Part shown: positions 44,218-53,690 of the stretch, one piece after another
How the letters are laid out: each line of letters starts with the position of its first letter
Numbering within the stretch: position 1 is the stretch's first letter
Position numbers and translations under genes: made by a program
Notes under the pieces: model-generated
Seen by the model: the letters and a program-made list of their open reading frames with translations, nothing else
Database searches by the model: none
What the model was told of the DNA's origin: nothing
Source of the DNA: Methanolobus tindarius DSM 2278
GTDB taxonomy: Archaea > Halobacteriota > Methanosarcinia > Methanosarcinales > Methanosarcinaceae
Length of the DNA stretch: 64,000 bases
Direction: 5' to 3'
NCBI RefSeq assembly: GCF_000504205.1
Contig: NZ_AZAJ01000001.1
Location: forward strand, 2,702,879 to 2,766,878

Positions 44218-44474
44218 ACCTGCTTGAATATTCACTAATCTTCATGGTAATATCCTTCATACCCTGCCTTTACAGGGTCATCAAAGGACCAACCATTCCC
44301 GACAGGGTTGTAGCCCTGGATGCAATGACAACAGTTATTGTTGTCATGCTCGGTATATACTCATATGTAAAGGAGTCTGTTTTCTTCATGGATGTGGCAC
44401 TTGTACTTGCTGTAATATCCTTTGTAGGAACGGTCACCATTGCAAAATATCTCGATGAAGGGGTGGTATTTTGA
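44214..44474 (+). CDS. mrpF: Mrp antiporter subunit F
   Basis: 86 aa, three helices; the loop KGPTIPDRVVALDAMTT is diagnostic for MrpF. Four-base overlaps with E and G. Confidence 0.94.
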   Translation: MNLLEYSLIFMVISFIPCLYRVIKGPTIPDRVVALDAMTTVIVVMLGIYSYVKESVFFMDVALVLAVISFVGTVTIAKYLDEGVVF

Positions 44475-44842
44475 GTACATTATCAATGGCTCTGAATATG
44501 CTGAGCAATGCAGTTCTTATAATAGGACTTTTCTTCGTATTCCTTGCAATGCTCGGGCTTGCAAGACTTCCTGATGTATATAACAGGTTGCATGCTACCA
44601 CAAAGATTGGTACGCTGGGTGCTTTTGGCGTAATGTTAAGTATATTGCTTAAAGTAGGCTTTTCACCAATGGGTGTTAAGGCGATAACAGTAGCACTTTT
44701 CATTCTGGTAACCTCTCCGGTTGCAGCCCACATGATAAGTCGTGCAGCTCACAGGCACGGTGTTGGTCTGTGCAAGGAATCAGTTATTGATGAGTATGGA
44801 AAGGCTTGCGAGGCAGCCTGCCCGCCTCCAGAAGAAGACTAG
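44471..44842 (+). CDS. mrpG: Mrp antiporter subunit G
   Basis: 123 aa from a TTG start in the ATTTTGAG overlap. Three helices and ARLPDVYNRLHATTKIGTLG identify MrpG. The C-terminus is extended by a Cys-containing acidic tail (CEAACPPPEED). Last gene of the operon; a T-rich hairpin-like region follows near 44885-44920. Confidence 0.93.
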   Translation: MSTLSMALNMLSNAVLIIGLFFVFLAMLGLARLPDVYNRLHATTKIGTLGAFGVMLSILLKVGFSPMGVKAITVALFILVTSPVAAHMISRAAHRHGVGLCKESVIDEYGKACEAACPPPEED

Positions 44843-45066
44843 TTATATTAATGAACAGGTAACGAAACATTAAATGAAAGAGCTGGTGCATCTTTTTTGC
44901 ACTAGTACATCTTTTTTATTCTTAAAGCCATTTAATAGGATTATCTATATGATAATCTATTAGCTATCAACTTTTACCAGATACTTTCAGGTTGAATTTT
45001 AAAATCATTACAACAAGGATTATATTGAGTTCAAAGCCATAACGCTAAAGCCTAATCTGTATATAC

Positions 45067-45220
45067 GGAATACTTCATACCAACTAATATTTGACAGTGT
45101 AAATCTAACTCCCTGTTTTATCTGTGAGCGGGTTGGGGAGTGGGGGTTAGTGTGGGAGTGGGGTTAAAAACAGACCCGCTCACAGCGCGAGTAAACGAAA
45201 TAATACTATATAAGTATTCC
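45067..45220. repeat. nested inverted repeats enclosing a G-quadruplex motif
   Basis: Outer perfect 9-bp arms GGAATACTT (45067-45075) and AAGTATTCC (45212-45220) enclose inner perfect 12-bp arms CTGTGAGCGGGT (45122-45133) and ACCCGCTCACAG (45174-45185). The 40-base loop carries four G runs (45135-45138, 45142-45146, 45154-45156, 45160-45163) with 3-, 7- and 3-base loops, a canonical G-quadruplex pattern. It lies in a 576-bp gene-free gap between mrpG and sua5; the rest of that gap is AT-rich, with a TATA-like box at 45059-45065 at the element edge. Could be a folded RNA, a miniature mobile element or a protein-binding site. Confidence 0.7.
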
Positions 45221-45418
45221 CTCTAATGTTGGATACAGAATTAATTAATGCCTAAAAGGGATAATCAACATATAACAGTGGCATAAATGTCTTTCTTATT
45301 TTATCGATATTTTCGTGCAAATGAACAATAAAGCTTATGAGTATTCTGGTTCATTAGAGTTCATTTTGTTCTTAATGATTATCCCTAACTTATTAAAAAC
45401 CATGGCGATTGCTATAAT

Positions 45419-46474
45419 ATGATGAAAGATACAAAGGTCTTCTACGTAAGTGAAAAGCTTGAACCCAAAGCTCTTGATGAAGCAGCGAAAATACTTTCAC
45501 ATGGTGGAACTGTTGCTTTTCCAACAGAGACTGTATATGGGCTTGGAGCTAATGCTCTGGACGAAAAAGCTGTGATGCAGATATTTGAAGCTAAAGGCAG
45601 ACCTGCTGATAACCCGCTTATAGTTCACATTGCTTCCAGGGAAGACTGTAAATCTCTTGTTCTTGAAATCCCGGAAAAAGCATCATTGCTGATGGATAGC
45701 TTCTGGCCTGGTCCTCTTACTATTATAATGCAAAGGAAAAAGATAGTTCCCGATGTGACTACTGGTGGACTTGATACAGTTGCAATAAGGGTTCCTGAAA
45801 ACAAAATTGCAATTGAGCTTATCAAAAGATCAGGCAAACCACTGGCTGCTCCAAGTGCAAATCTGTCCGGAAAACCAAGCCCTACGTCGGCAGAGCATGT
45901 TATTGCAGACCTTTCAGGCAGAATAGATGCTGTTGTTGATGGAGGCGATGTGATAATAGGTCTTGAATCAACTGTTGTTGACGTAACTTCTGAGGTACCT
46001 GCAATTCTCAGGCCGGGGAAGATAAGTAAAGAAGAGATTGAAAACTGTATAGGGAATGTGAATATTGCATATGATGACAAGGTCCATCCTGAAAGTGAAA
46101 CCGTTCGTTCCCCGGGGATGAAATATACTCATTATTCTCCTAAAGCCGGGGTAATTTTGGTAGAAGGCGAAAATGATGCAGTTGTCAGAAAGATAAAAGA
46201 ACTTGTTGAAGATCTAAGCATGAGGGATGCAAAAACCGGACTGATGCTAACAGAAGAATCCGGGAAGCATTTTTCTGAAACAGAATCATTCTCAATTGGT
46301 GGAAAGGATAAACCAGAACAGGCTGCAAAAAATCTATTTTACGGCTTACGTTTTCTTGATCTTAAAAATGTCGATATTATTATAGTAGATGGTTCATTTG
46401 ATTCCACAGGAATTGGTGCAGCCGTGTTTAATAGAGTTCGTAAGGCAGCAGATATGATAATCAAGGTCAAGTGA
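45419..46474 (+). CDS. sua5: L-threonylcarbamoyladenylate synthase (Sua5/YrdC)
   Basis: 351 aa, the long form. The YrdC domain (about 15-205) has GGTVAFPTETVYGLGANA, KGRPADNPLIVHI and APSANLSGKPSPTSAEHV; the C-terminal Sua5 domain (about 235-348) includes SPGMKYTHYSPKAGV and ends IGAAVFNRVRKAA. The enzyme makes threonylcarbamoyl-AMP from Thr, bicarbonate and ATP for the t6A modification of tRNAs reading ANN codons. ATG at 45419 and 45422 are both possible. Confidence 0.95.
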   Translation: MMKDTKVFYVSEKLEPKALDEAAKILSHGGTVAFPTETVYGLGANALDEKAVMQIFEAKGRPADNPLIVHIASREDCKSLVLEIPEKASLLMDSFWPGPLTIIMQRKKIVPDVTTGGLDTVAIRVPENKIAIELIKRSGKPLAAPSANLSGKPSPTSAEHVIADLSGRIDAVVDGGDVIIGLESTVVDVTSEVPAILRPGKISKEEIENCIGNVNIAYDDKVHPESETVRSPGMKYTHYSPKAGVILVEGENDAVVRKIKELVEDLSMRDAKTGLMLTEESGKHFSETESFSIGGKDKPEQAAKNLFYGLRFLDLKNVDIIIVDGSFDSTGIGAAVFNRVRKAADMIIKVK

Positions 46475-46478
46475 TAGC

Positions 46479-46712
46479 ATGAATCAGGAAAAGAAGAGTT
46501 ATATGAAAAACAGGCAGAGAAATATTGCAATTCTTAAAAGAAACCGGAGCTTGCTAAAAGTAACCATAGTTATACTTGCCGCAGGTCTCTCTTTAAGTTA
46601 TCTTGACAGGACGAACATAGGAGAACCTCTTATCTGGCTTGGTGTTATTATATTTGTGTACGCATTTTTTACAGGAATGATAGCCAGACTACAGTTAAAA
46701 TCAGAAAAATAA
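46479..46712 (+). CDS. small membrane protein
   Basis: 77 aa. A basic N-terminus (KKSYMKNRQRNIAILKRN) precedes two helices (about 27-43 and 51-69). Four bases after sua5 and thus cotranscribed. Not recognised. Confidence 0.6.
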   Translation: MNQEKKSYMKNRQRNIAILKRNRSLLKVTIVILAAGLSLSYLDRTNIGEPLIWLGVIIFVYAFFTGMIARLQLKSEK

Positions 46713-47534
46713 ATCTTTATTATGTGTATTTTTTACTAATATCTGGTACTAAACATTCTTCCTCATTTTAGTTTCTTTAAACTTTATTAGATTTGAAAAC
46801 TATGAAAGAAATGGTGGTCGAAAATTTGTCTCCGTCATCCCCAACTTTTTAGGGGACATAATCCTTAGTACCACTATACTATCAGGTACCACCAACAAGC
46901 AAGCAAAGAGAAGAAGAGATAAAGGAGAGGTTTATGAATTTGACCTGCTCCTTTCATCTCGGATATATTTCAGTAGATATATTTCTTTAAAACTTTATAA
47001 TTTTATAATTTCATTCTTTTCTCTAATCCTATTATTATGTTTCACAAGTAATGTGTTAGCAATGTGTTATATTTATGCACATTTATCATGTTTGTTTGTT
47101 CAGTGATGTATGATATTTATCTTCTTTAAGTTGTGAAAAATCTAGTATTTAGTATGGTATTTACTTATGTAGTATTTGTCATAAATGGACTAATATCATA
47201 CAATTCACAAATTTGTCAATGTTAATAATGAGGCAAATAGAATTTTTTTGCTATTTTTTCTTCCATTTGCAGGACTCTTTTTCTGTATTTTTGGTAACTT
47301 TGTTCTTTAACATTAATACTTAACAAAACTACCAATAATACTTCTGAATTTTTTCTTCTTATGAGTATATATCATTAAATCTCATAGTATTTCATGGGGT
47401 TGTCAATGGGTTATTGTCCAGGGCAACTTAATCTGGTGCCTTAAACAAACCTCGTTTAGACGCAGTCTCGTTTAAATGTGGGAATTGTTAGTGGTACCCT
47501 CTTAATATCTATATAAGAAGGAGGATAGGAAAAT
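46713..47534 (+). promoter_or_regulatory. 822-bp upstream region of the surface-protein gene
   Basis: AT-rich, no convincing gene. It holds a small hairpin TCCCC/GGGGA (46838-46856), the direct repeat CTCGTTTA (47451-47458 and 47467-47474), a TATA-like TTTAAATG (47471-47478) and an AGAAGGAGG ribosome binding site (about 47516-47524). The length suggests a strong, possibly regulated promoter with a leader. Confidence 0.45.
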
Positions 47535-50500
47535 ATGGAGTTTAAAAGCCAGCAGAGGCTCTTAGCTATTGCTCTAGTCATCCTGACTAGTATGGCAATG
47601 GTTCAGACTGCTTTTGCTGCAGATGTAAATACAATCAGGCTCTATGGTGAAGACGGAATGGCAACTCCAAACTTCCCATACGAAACGCCTGAAGGACCAT
47701 TCGATCCACTAAGTCCTGAAGCACCTTACAAGGACTTCATGACATTCAACCCGGCACTTTTCGAGGATGGAATTGTGGTTAACCATGCAAATGCCTACGA
47801 AAAAGTGTTCGCAAGACAATATTTCGTTCCAAACTATGAGGAACCAACAGGTTTCGTCTGGCTTGACGAAGGTGACTATGTCAGAACTTCAAATGACATT
47901 GTAACCGAATATACCTATATGATGGTCAGTAAAGTTGACTACCAGCCAATAGAAGGAACCGCAATGGATCCACAGACCGATTCATACTGGACCAAGTTCT
48001 GGTTCCCAATTGCTGACAATGATGATGCTCAGATAGGTCTTGACGGTATGGATGCTGACGGAGACGGTACAGATGACATGGTACATCTTGAAGTAGCAGG
48101 AGACCTCAATCAGGATGGATATAAGGATGCAATGATCGCCACAGATTCAATGCAGCTTAAGGTCGGTGATGAACTACAGTTCCTTGATCACAAAGTCTTA
48201 GTTAAGGACGTAGCTATCAGCGGTCTCAATTCAAATCCACTTATAACCCTTACTCTTGATGTATACTACACTGGTAATGATGAACCTCAGCTCATTGAGA
48301 AGAACTATCAGGCAAGCATTGTTCCTGGTGACTATCTGGTCGCAAGCAGACACACAGTTGCTGACGCAACACCTAACAGTGACTACTCATGGTTCCTCAG
48401 AGCAGATGCAGTAAGCATGAACTACGCATATGTAACAGTAGGACGTGTACTCTATCAGGGAGAGAGCTTCTTTGTAGACGGTGCAGAATATGATGTTGCA
48501 GCTATTTTCGGCAGCGAATGCTATGGTGACTATGAATATGACAATACTGTAAAATACATCACTATCAGAAACCCTGTTCCTGAAGACTATGATGTAGACC
48601 TTGGTGACCTCTCTGTAATTAAGGAAAGCGTAAGTGCAAATGAAATGATTCCACTTCTGCCACCTTTCAACAGGGAACACATAATGATCGATGATATCGA
48701 TCTTCCAGCACCACAGTACACAGGCATCATTGATCACACATACACATGCTATTATGATGATGGCACAAATGCTGGTGACCGAAAGCTGACAGCTGATGCT
48801 CTTGAGATCTACTTCGTTGATGAAGATACTGAAGCAAGGTTTGATACAAACCTCTTTGAGATTCTTGATGAAGGCCAGACTGAAGAGTGGCAGTGGCTTG
48901 ACATTATGACAATGCCAGATCAGTACAAGGAATTTGTCTATCCGGCACTTCCTGATGTAAGCGGCAGCTATGCAGACTTCATCTTTACAAGCTCATTTGA
49001 GGCACCATACACAAGATTCTGCTATGAGAATTACGGATGTCTTTCAATGGAAGAACTTGACAAGAGAATGATGTTCGAATATGATCAGGAAACTGGAATC
49101 GAAGACATCTATGTCAATGAGATAGATGCAGACACCAACGGTGTCAGACTCTATGGCGGTTCTGCAGATGTAGCTGATATGATGGATGCAACATTCCCAT
49201 ACTCAGAAGACAATCCTGAAGGACCATTTGATCCACTCAACGATGAGGCTCCGGACATGGACTTTGTCACAATGAACCCTGCAGTATACACTCACTCTGC
49301 ATCAGTTGAAGGAGTTCTGGTAAAGAATGTAGATTCTACTGAAAAGGTATTCATCAGACAGTGGTTCGATCCAGATTATCATGAACCTGCTGGTGATGTA
49401 TGGCTTGATGAATCATATGATTACCAGAGAGTAACTGATGATGTAGTTGTTGAGTACACTTACATGCTTACAGACCTGGCTTACGAGCCAACTGAAGGTA
49501 CAGCTCTTGATCCACTCGATGCAGAATGTCCACTTGATCATGTTGCAAGCGGTTCACACTGGACTAAATTCTGGTTCCCAATTGCTGACAATGACGATTC
49601 ACAGATCGGTCTTGACGGCATGGATATCGATGGTGATGGAGACGATGAAATGGTTGATCTGAGAGCAGTCACCGATTTCAACGATGATGGACGTACTGAC
49701 ATTGCAATCGCTTCAGCAGATTCAATCCAGCTCCAGACAGGCGTACAGAATGCAGCAGGTGTCAACTCCGAAATACAGTTCCTTGACCACAAGGTTGTCG
49801 TAAAGGATGTTGCCCTTTCAGGTCTAAATTCCAACCCATTGATCACATTGACAATGGACATTTACTACACTGGTAATGATGAGCCACAGCTCATTGAGCA
49901 GAACTACCAGGCAAGCATTGTCCCAGGCGGAGCAATTTGTGCTGGCAGGCACGTTGCTATTGTCAACCATCCGGGAATCTTTGAATACCCATGGTTCCTG
50001 ACTGCAGATTCAGTAAGTGAGGACTATGTGTATGTGACAGTTGGACGTGTACTTTACACTGGTGAATCATTCTTTGTTGACGGTGCAGAATATGATGTTG
50101 CTATGATTTATGGTAGCACCTTTGAAGAGGGAGACGACGAATGTTGTACTAACTCCACACTTGTGAACACTTTCAAGTATATCACAATAAGGAACCCACT
50201 TCCAGAAGAGTATGAGGTTGACCTTGGTGACCTTTCAATTATTAAGGAACCTGTCCAGCCAATGGAAACTCTCCCACTGTTGCCACCATTCAATGGTGAC
50301 TTCAAGATGATCGATGACATTGATCTTGAACCATTCAACGTGAATGATTACACATGCTACTATGATGACGATACCAATATAGGATCCCGTGTATCTCCAG
50401 TCCAGCCAGCACTTGACATCTATTACACAAGTGCACCAGAGACTGAAGAGAGATTCCACAGCAACCTCTTTGAGATACTCTGTGAATGCAGTGTCGATTA

Positions 50501-50987
50501 CACAGTACCAGCAGAGAGCGCCGTCAGTCTTGTAAATGGCTGCGATGAATCATGGAAGTGGCTGCACATCCGCACAATGCCAGATGAATACAAGGAATTC
50601 GTCTATCCGGATGTATGGAACTACAATGGAATTGGAGACTATCTGGTAACCAGTTCATTCACTGCTCCAAACTCTGATCTCTGTGAGGAAGAATTCGATG
50701 AAGAATACCGCAGTGCAGATGTCCAGAGGCTCATGTTCTACCACGACCCATCAAACGGTGTTGGTCTTTACATGAACCAGGCAGAAGGTGCAGTATTCTC
50801 TGGTGAAGGCACAAAGGGTGACTTCAATGACGATGGAGTCATTGATCTAAAGGACCTCTCAGCTTTCGCATTGGCATATAATTCTGCATCCGGCGATGCA
50901 AATTATGATGCAACTGCAGATTTCAATGATGATGGAATGGTTGACCTGAAGGATCTTTCAGCCTTTGCACTTGTATACAACAAGTAA
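47535..50987 (+). CDS. S-layer-like surface protein, tandem duplication plus dockerin
   Basis: 1150 aa. A signal peptide (about 1-29, ending AFAA) is followed by two homologous halves (about 30-525 and 526-1080). Each contains TRLYGGS/TIRLYGED-type starts, WTKFWFPIADNDD, SGLNSNPLITLT, DIYYTGNDEPQLIE, RVLY(Q/T)GESFFVDGAEYD and KYITIRNP, the layout of Methanosarcina-type duplicated S-layer proteins. Residues about 1095-1150 form a type I dockerin: two loops, DFNDDGVIDLKDLSAFALAY and DFNDDGMVDLKDLSAFALVY, with Ca2+ ligands at positions 1, 3, 5, 9 and 12. There is no C-terminal membrane helix, so attachment must be through another protein; the next gene has cohesin modules. Confidence 0.85.
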   Translation: MEFKSQQRLLAIALVILTSMAMVQTAFAADVNTIRLYGEDGMATPNFPYETPEGPFDPLSPEAPYKDFMTFNPALFEDGIVVNHANAYEKVFARQYFVPNYEEPTGFVWLDEGDYVRTSNDIVTEYTYMMVSKVDYQPIEGTAMDPQTDSYWTKFWFPIADNDDAQIGLDGMDADGDGTDDMVHLEVAGDLNQDGYKDAMIATDSMQLKVGDELQFLDHKVLVKDVAISGLNSNPLITLTLDVYYTGNDEPQLIEKNYQASIVPGDYLVASRHTVADATPNSDYSWFLRADAVSMNYAYVTVGRVLYQGESFFVDGAEYDVAAIFGSECYGDYEYDNTVKYITIRNPVPEDYDVDLGDLSVIKESVSANEMIPLLPPFNREHIMIDDIDLPAPQYTGIIDHTYTCYYDDGTNAGDRKLTADALEIYFVDEDTEARFDTNLFEILDEGQTEEWQWLDIMTMPDQYKEFVYPALPDVSGSYADFIFTSSFEAPYTRFCYENYGCLSMEELDKRMMFEYDQETGIEDIYVNEIDADTNGVRLYGGSADVADMMDATFPYSEDNPEGPFDPLNDEAPDMDFVTMNPAVYTHSASVEGVLVKNVDSTEKVFIRQWFDPDYHEPAGDVWLDESYDYQRVTDDVVVEYTYMLTDLAYEPTEGTALDPLDAECPLDHVASGSHWTKFWFPIADNDDSQIGLDGMDIDGDGDDEMVDLRAVTDFNDDGRTDIAIASADSIQLQTGVQNAAGVNSEIQFLDHKVVVKDVALSGLNSNPLITLTMDIYYTGNDEPQLIEQNYQASIVPGGAICAGRHVAIVNHPGIFEYPWFLTADSVSEDYVYVTVGRVLYTGESFFVDGAEYDVAMIYGSTFEEGDDECCTNSTLVNTFKYITIRNPLPEEYEVDLGDLSIIKEPVQPMETLPLLPPFNGDFKMIDDIDLEPFNVNDYTCYYDDDTNIGSRVSPVQPALDIYYTSAPETEERFHSNLFEILCECSVDYTVPAESAVSLVNGCDESWKWLHIRTMPDEYKEFVYPDVWNYNGIGDYLVTSSFTAPNSDLCEEEFDEEYRSADVQRLMFYHDPSNGVGLYMNQAEGAVFSGEGTKGDFNDDGVIDLKDLSAFALAYNSASGDANYDATADFNDDGMVDLKDLSAFALVYNK

Positions 50988-51013
50988 ATATGAGGCACTT
51001 AGAAGGTGAAAAC

Positions 51014-52840
51014 ATGAATGTCAATAAAATGAAGGGATTTGCGGAAAGTGCCGCATTCCTTTTAATCTTTAGTGCATGCATCCTCATAGGAATAGGGTCT
51101 GCAGCTGCAACAGCTACTGTTACAGTTGATGACTCTGCTGCACAGGCTCTGTCACCCGGAGATACATTTGATGTTGTTGTCACATTAGATTCTGATGGGT
51201 CTATAGTATCAACATTGGGTGTTGAACTAATGTATGATTCGACAGTCCTAGATGTTGTTAGCATTACTCAGAATGGCCTATTTGGTGCCACTGCAAATGT
51301 GGATTACATACCAGATCCAGCTAATGGTGATGATGATGCTGGCACTATCTACTATGCACTCTCCGGAACAACTGCAGAAGCAAAGAATGGTGACTTCATT
51401 ACAGTGGAGTTTACAGTTCTTCCAGCAGTAGCTGACGGAGCATATCCATTGGAACTTTCAATGGTAGATCTACTATATGGTGCAACTGAAGTTCCATACA
51501 GTGCGGTTGATGGTACTGCTACAGTTGGAGATGAAGTTGTAGAAGATGAGTATCCTGAAGTATACGTATCTCCATCAACTACCAATGTAGATGCTGGTGA
51601 CACATTTGAAGTCAAAATCAAGCTCGATTCCATGGGTGAAGATGTTTCCACAATGGAAATATCACTCGCTTATGATTCAGATGCATTGACAGTACTTGGA
51701 ATTACCCAGAATGGTCTTTTCGGTGCTGTAGAAAATGTTGACTACATAGTTGTCCCAGGAAGCGGTGATGATGGAAGCGGTTTAATCATGTACGGCTTGG
51801 CAGGTACAATTTCAGAACCTAAGGTAGGAGACTTCATTACAATTGAGTTTGAAGCTGCATCGACTGCAGATGGAAGCTATTCACTTGATTTAATGGATGT
51901 TGAATTACTGGATGGTTCAAATGAAGTGCCTGATGTAATAGTCACAGGCGGATCTGTAGATGTTACAACTGTACCTGCAATTCCACCAATAGCTGACATC
52001 ACATCACACACATCCGGTGAAACACTTTCACAGATAGAGATTATCTCAGTTGAGGATGACTCTGGTGACGATGATGTTGTAAGTGCTACATTTGAGATCT
52101 TTGCAGATCTTGATGGTGACTGCAACGCTGATGATGTCGGTGAAGACTGGAGTGTGCTTGGAGTAGATACTAATGGAACAGATGGATGGAGTGTTGTATT
52201 CGATTCAACTACTGTTCCTGATGGAAACTACCTCATAAAGGCTACAATAGACGATGGTCAGGACACATCATTTGAGATCATATGTGTCACTGTCTACAAC
52301 CCGGCAGGAATTCTCTTGAAGCCAGGATGGAATTTCATTTCAGTACCTGAAGCACTTGAGAACCCAGCTGTTGCTGACGTACTAACTGACTTTGACAGCA
52401 CTGTGATTGATGCAGTATTCTACGATGACCTTTCAAGTGGAGTAAACACAATGGTAATTCCAACTGAGTTTGAACCACTTAAGGGATACTGGATCCACAA
52501 TGCTATGGATGAAGATGTCATAATTCTTGAGACATATATCCAGAAGTCAACAACAGTTCCAGCAACACCGGCAACACTTCAGCTCTATCCAGGATGGAAT
52601 GCTATTGGACACACCGCTCTTGAAGCACAGTCTGCAGATATTGCTCTCATGGCAATTGGCGATGACTGTCTCAAGGTAATGGGTCCATGGGTACCTTCTG
52701 CAAACAACTATGCATACATAGGTTTGAACATTGAGGACGGTTCATCATTGACCGGAAACTTTGTGACGATCTATGATTTCCAGATGGATGCATACGAAGG
52801 ATTCTATGTCCTGGTACAGGAGGAGTGTCTGCTCGGTTAA
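51014..52840 (+). CDS. double-cohesin scaffold-like surface protein
   Basis: 608 aa from the ATG preceded by AAGGTGA. After the signal peptide (about 1-28) two cohesin-like modules follow (about 35-170 and 182-325). Each has the cohesin opening (SPGDTFDVVVTLDSDG; DAGDTFEVKIKLDSMG), the strand YDSTVLDVVSITQNGLFGA or its copy, and GDFITVEFTV. Then comes an Ig-like module (about 330-430) and two units of the LKPGWNFISVP / LYPGWNAIGHT type. No membrane helix is present. It should bind the dockerin of the preceding protein. It is the second gene of the surface locus, 26 bases downstream. Confidence 0.8.
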   Translation: MNVNKMKGFAESAAFLLIFSACILIGIGSAAATATVTVDDSAAQALSPGDTFDVVVTLDSDGSIVSTLGVELMYDSTVLDVVSITQNGLFGATANVDYIPDPANGDDDAGTIYYALSGTTAEAKNGDFITVEFTVLPAVADGAYPLELSMVDLLYGATEVPYSAVDGTATVGDEVVEDEYPEVYVSPSTTNVDAGDTFEVKIKLDSMGEDVSTMEISLAYDSDALTVLGITQNGLFGAVENVDYIVVPGSGDDGSGLIMYGLAGTISEPKVGDFITIEFEAASTADGSYSLDLMDVELLDGSNEVPDVIVTGGSVDVTTVPAIPPIADITSHTSGETLSQIEIISVEDDSGDDDVVSATFEIFADLDGDCNADDVGEDWSVLGVDTNGTDGWSVVFDSTTVPDGNYLIKATIDDGQDTSFEIICVTVYNPAGILLKPGWNFISVPEALENPAVADVLTDFDSTVIDAVFYDDLSSGVNTMVIPTEFEPLKGYWIHNAMDEDVIILETYIQKSTTVPATPATLQLYPGWNAIGHTALEAQSADIALMAIGDDCLKVMGPWVPSANNYAYIGLNIEDGSSLTGNFVTIYDFQMDAYEGFYVLVQEECLLG

Positions 52841-52867
52841 CGAGACAAACAAAGGAGACAATTCAAT

Positions 52868-52890
52868 GTGAGATACAATTTGTATCTCAC
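52868..52890 (+). terminator. perfect hairpin between cohesin and anchor genes
   Basis: GTGAGATACA / TGTATCTCAC, 10 bp, 3-nt loop, followed by TTTTTATTTC. It would end most transcripts after the cohesin gene while some read on into the anchor gene. Confidence 0.75.
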
Positions 52891-52912
52891 TTTTTATTTC
52901 TTAGGTGGTAAC

Positions 52913-53566
52913 ATGAATAAAATTCGGATCTTTGCTTTAACAACTAAAATCATTCTAATTTGCATATTATTAGCAGGTGTGGCCTCGGCCAATCCGCCTA
53001 TTGTCCTTGAGGGAACTGTTACTATTGATGGTAATCCTGCTCCTGCAGGAACAGTTATCAAGGCAATGTGTGGTGAAGAAGTGGTAGGTACTACCACAGT
53101 TGATAATGCAGGCTATTACAGTGATACAAGGGATAATAAGTTGGGAATTTCCTCTGTATTAGAAGAATGTAGTAGTGTGACATTGTATGTGAACAATATA
53201 AAAACAGAAGATGTGGATATTTCCAGTATGAATGCTGGTGACATAGTCACTGTCAATCTTCAGGCAACAACAAGTACAAGCAGCAGTTCTTCAGAATCCA
53301 CAAAGACTACCTCTGGTGGTGGTGGAGGTTTTTCATCAGCTTCTGTAGAGGAAGAAACTCCTGTTGAGGAGGTCGCTGAAGAAATTCCTGAGGAAGAAGC
53401 TATGAGTAGTGTTGAGGATACCCTTGCCGAAGAAGAAGTTGCTGAAGAGGAAGAATCTGTTCCGGTGGAAGAAACAGAAGCACAAAGCGCTGATTTCCCT
53501 ACAGTTGTTGGTATAGGTTCAATGCTTGTAGTTGCAGGGATATTGATTCGCAAAAAAAATGAATAA
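52913..53566 (+). CDS. membrane-anchored surface protein
   Basis: 217 aa from the ATG that follows TTAGGTGG. Signal peptide (about 1-26), one beta-sandwich domain resembling carboxypeptidase-regulatory modules (VLEGTVTIDGNPAPAGTVIK, residues about 30-115), a Ser/Thr/Gly linker, a long Glu/Val-rich acidic stretch (about 140-190) and a C-terminal helix (VVGIGSMLVVAGILI) with a basic end RKKNE. The topology is that of a cell-surface stalk that spans the cell-wall layer. Its position suggests it anchors the two preceding proteins. Confidence 0.65.
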   Translation: MNKIRIFALTTKIILICILLAGVASANPPIVLEGTVTIDGNPAPAGTVIKAMCGEEVVGTTTVDNAGYYSDTRDNKLGISSVLEECSSVTLYVNNIKTEDVDISSMNAGDIVTVNLQATTSTSSSSSESTKTTSGGGGGFSSASVEEETPVEEVAEEIPEEEAMSSVEDTLAEEEVAEEEESVPVEETEAQSADFPTVVGIGSMLVVAGILIRKKNE

Positions 53567-53690
53567 CTTAACTGAAAAATAGTCTGGAAAGCCGGTAACA
53601 AATATCGGCTAATCCATTATTTAATACCTTAAAAAAGTTCACCTCAAAAACAAGGGCAAATACTAATGATAATATAATGATATTTTTGTA

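Noticed and set aside
50923-53601. Minus-strand frames under the cohesin and anchor genes
   Set aside because: Ser/Thr-rich mirror images of Asp/Glu/Gly-rich surface proteins.
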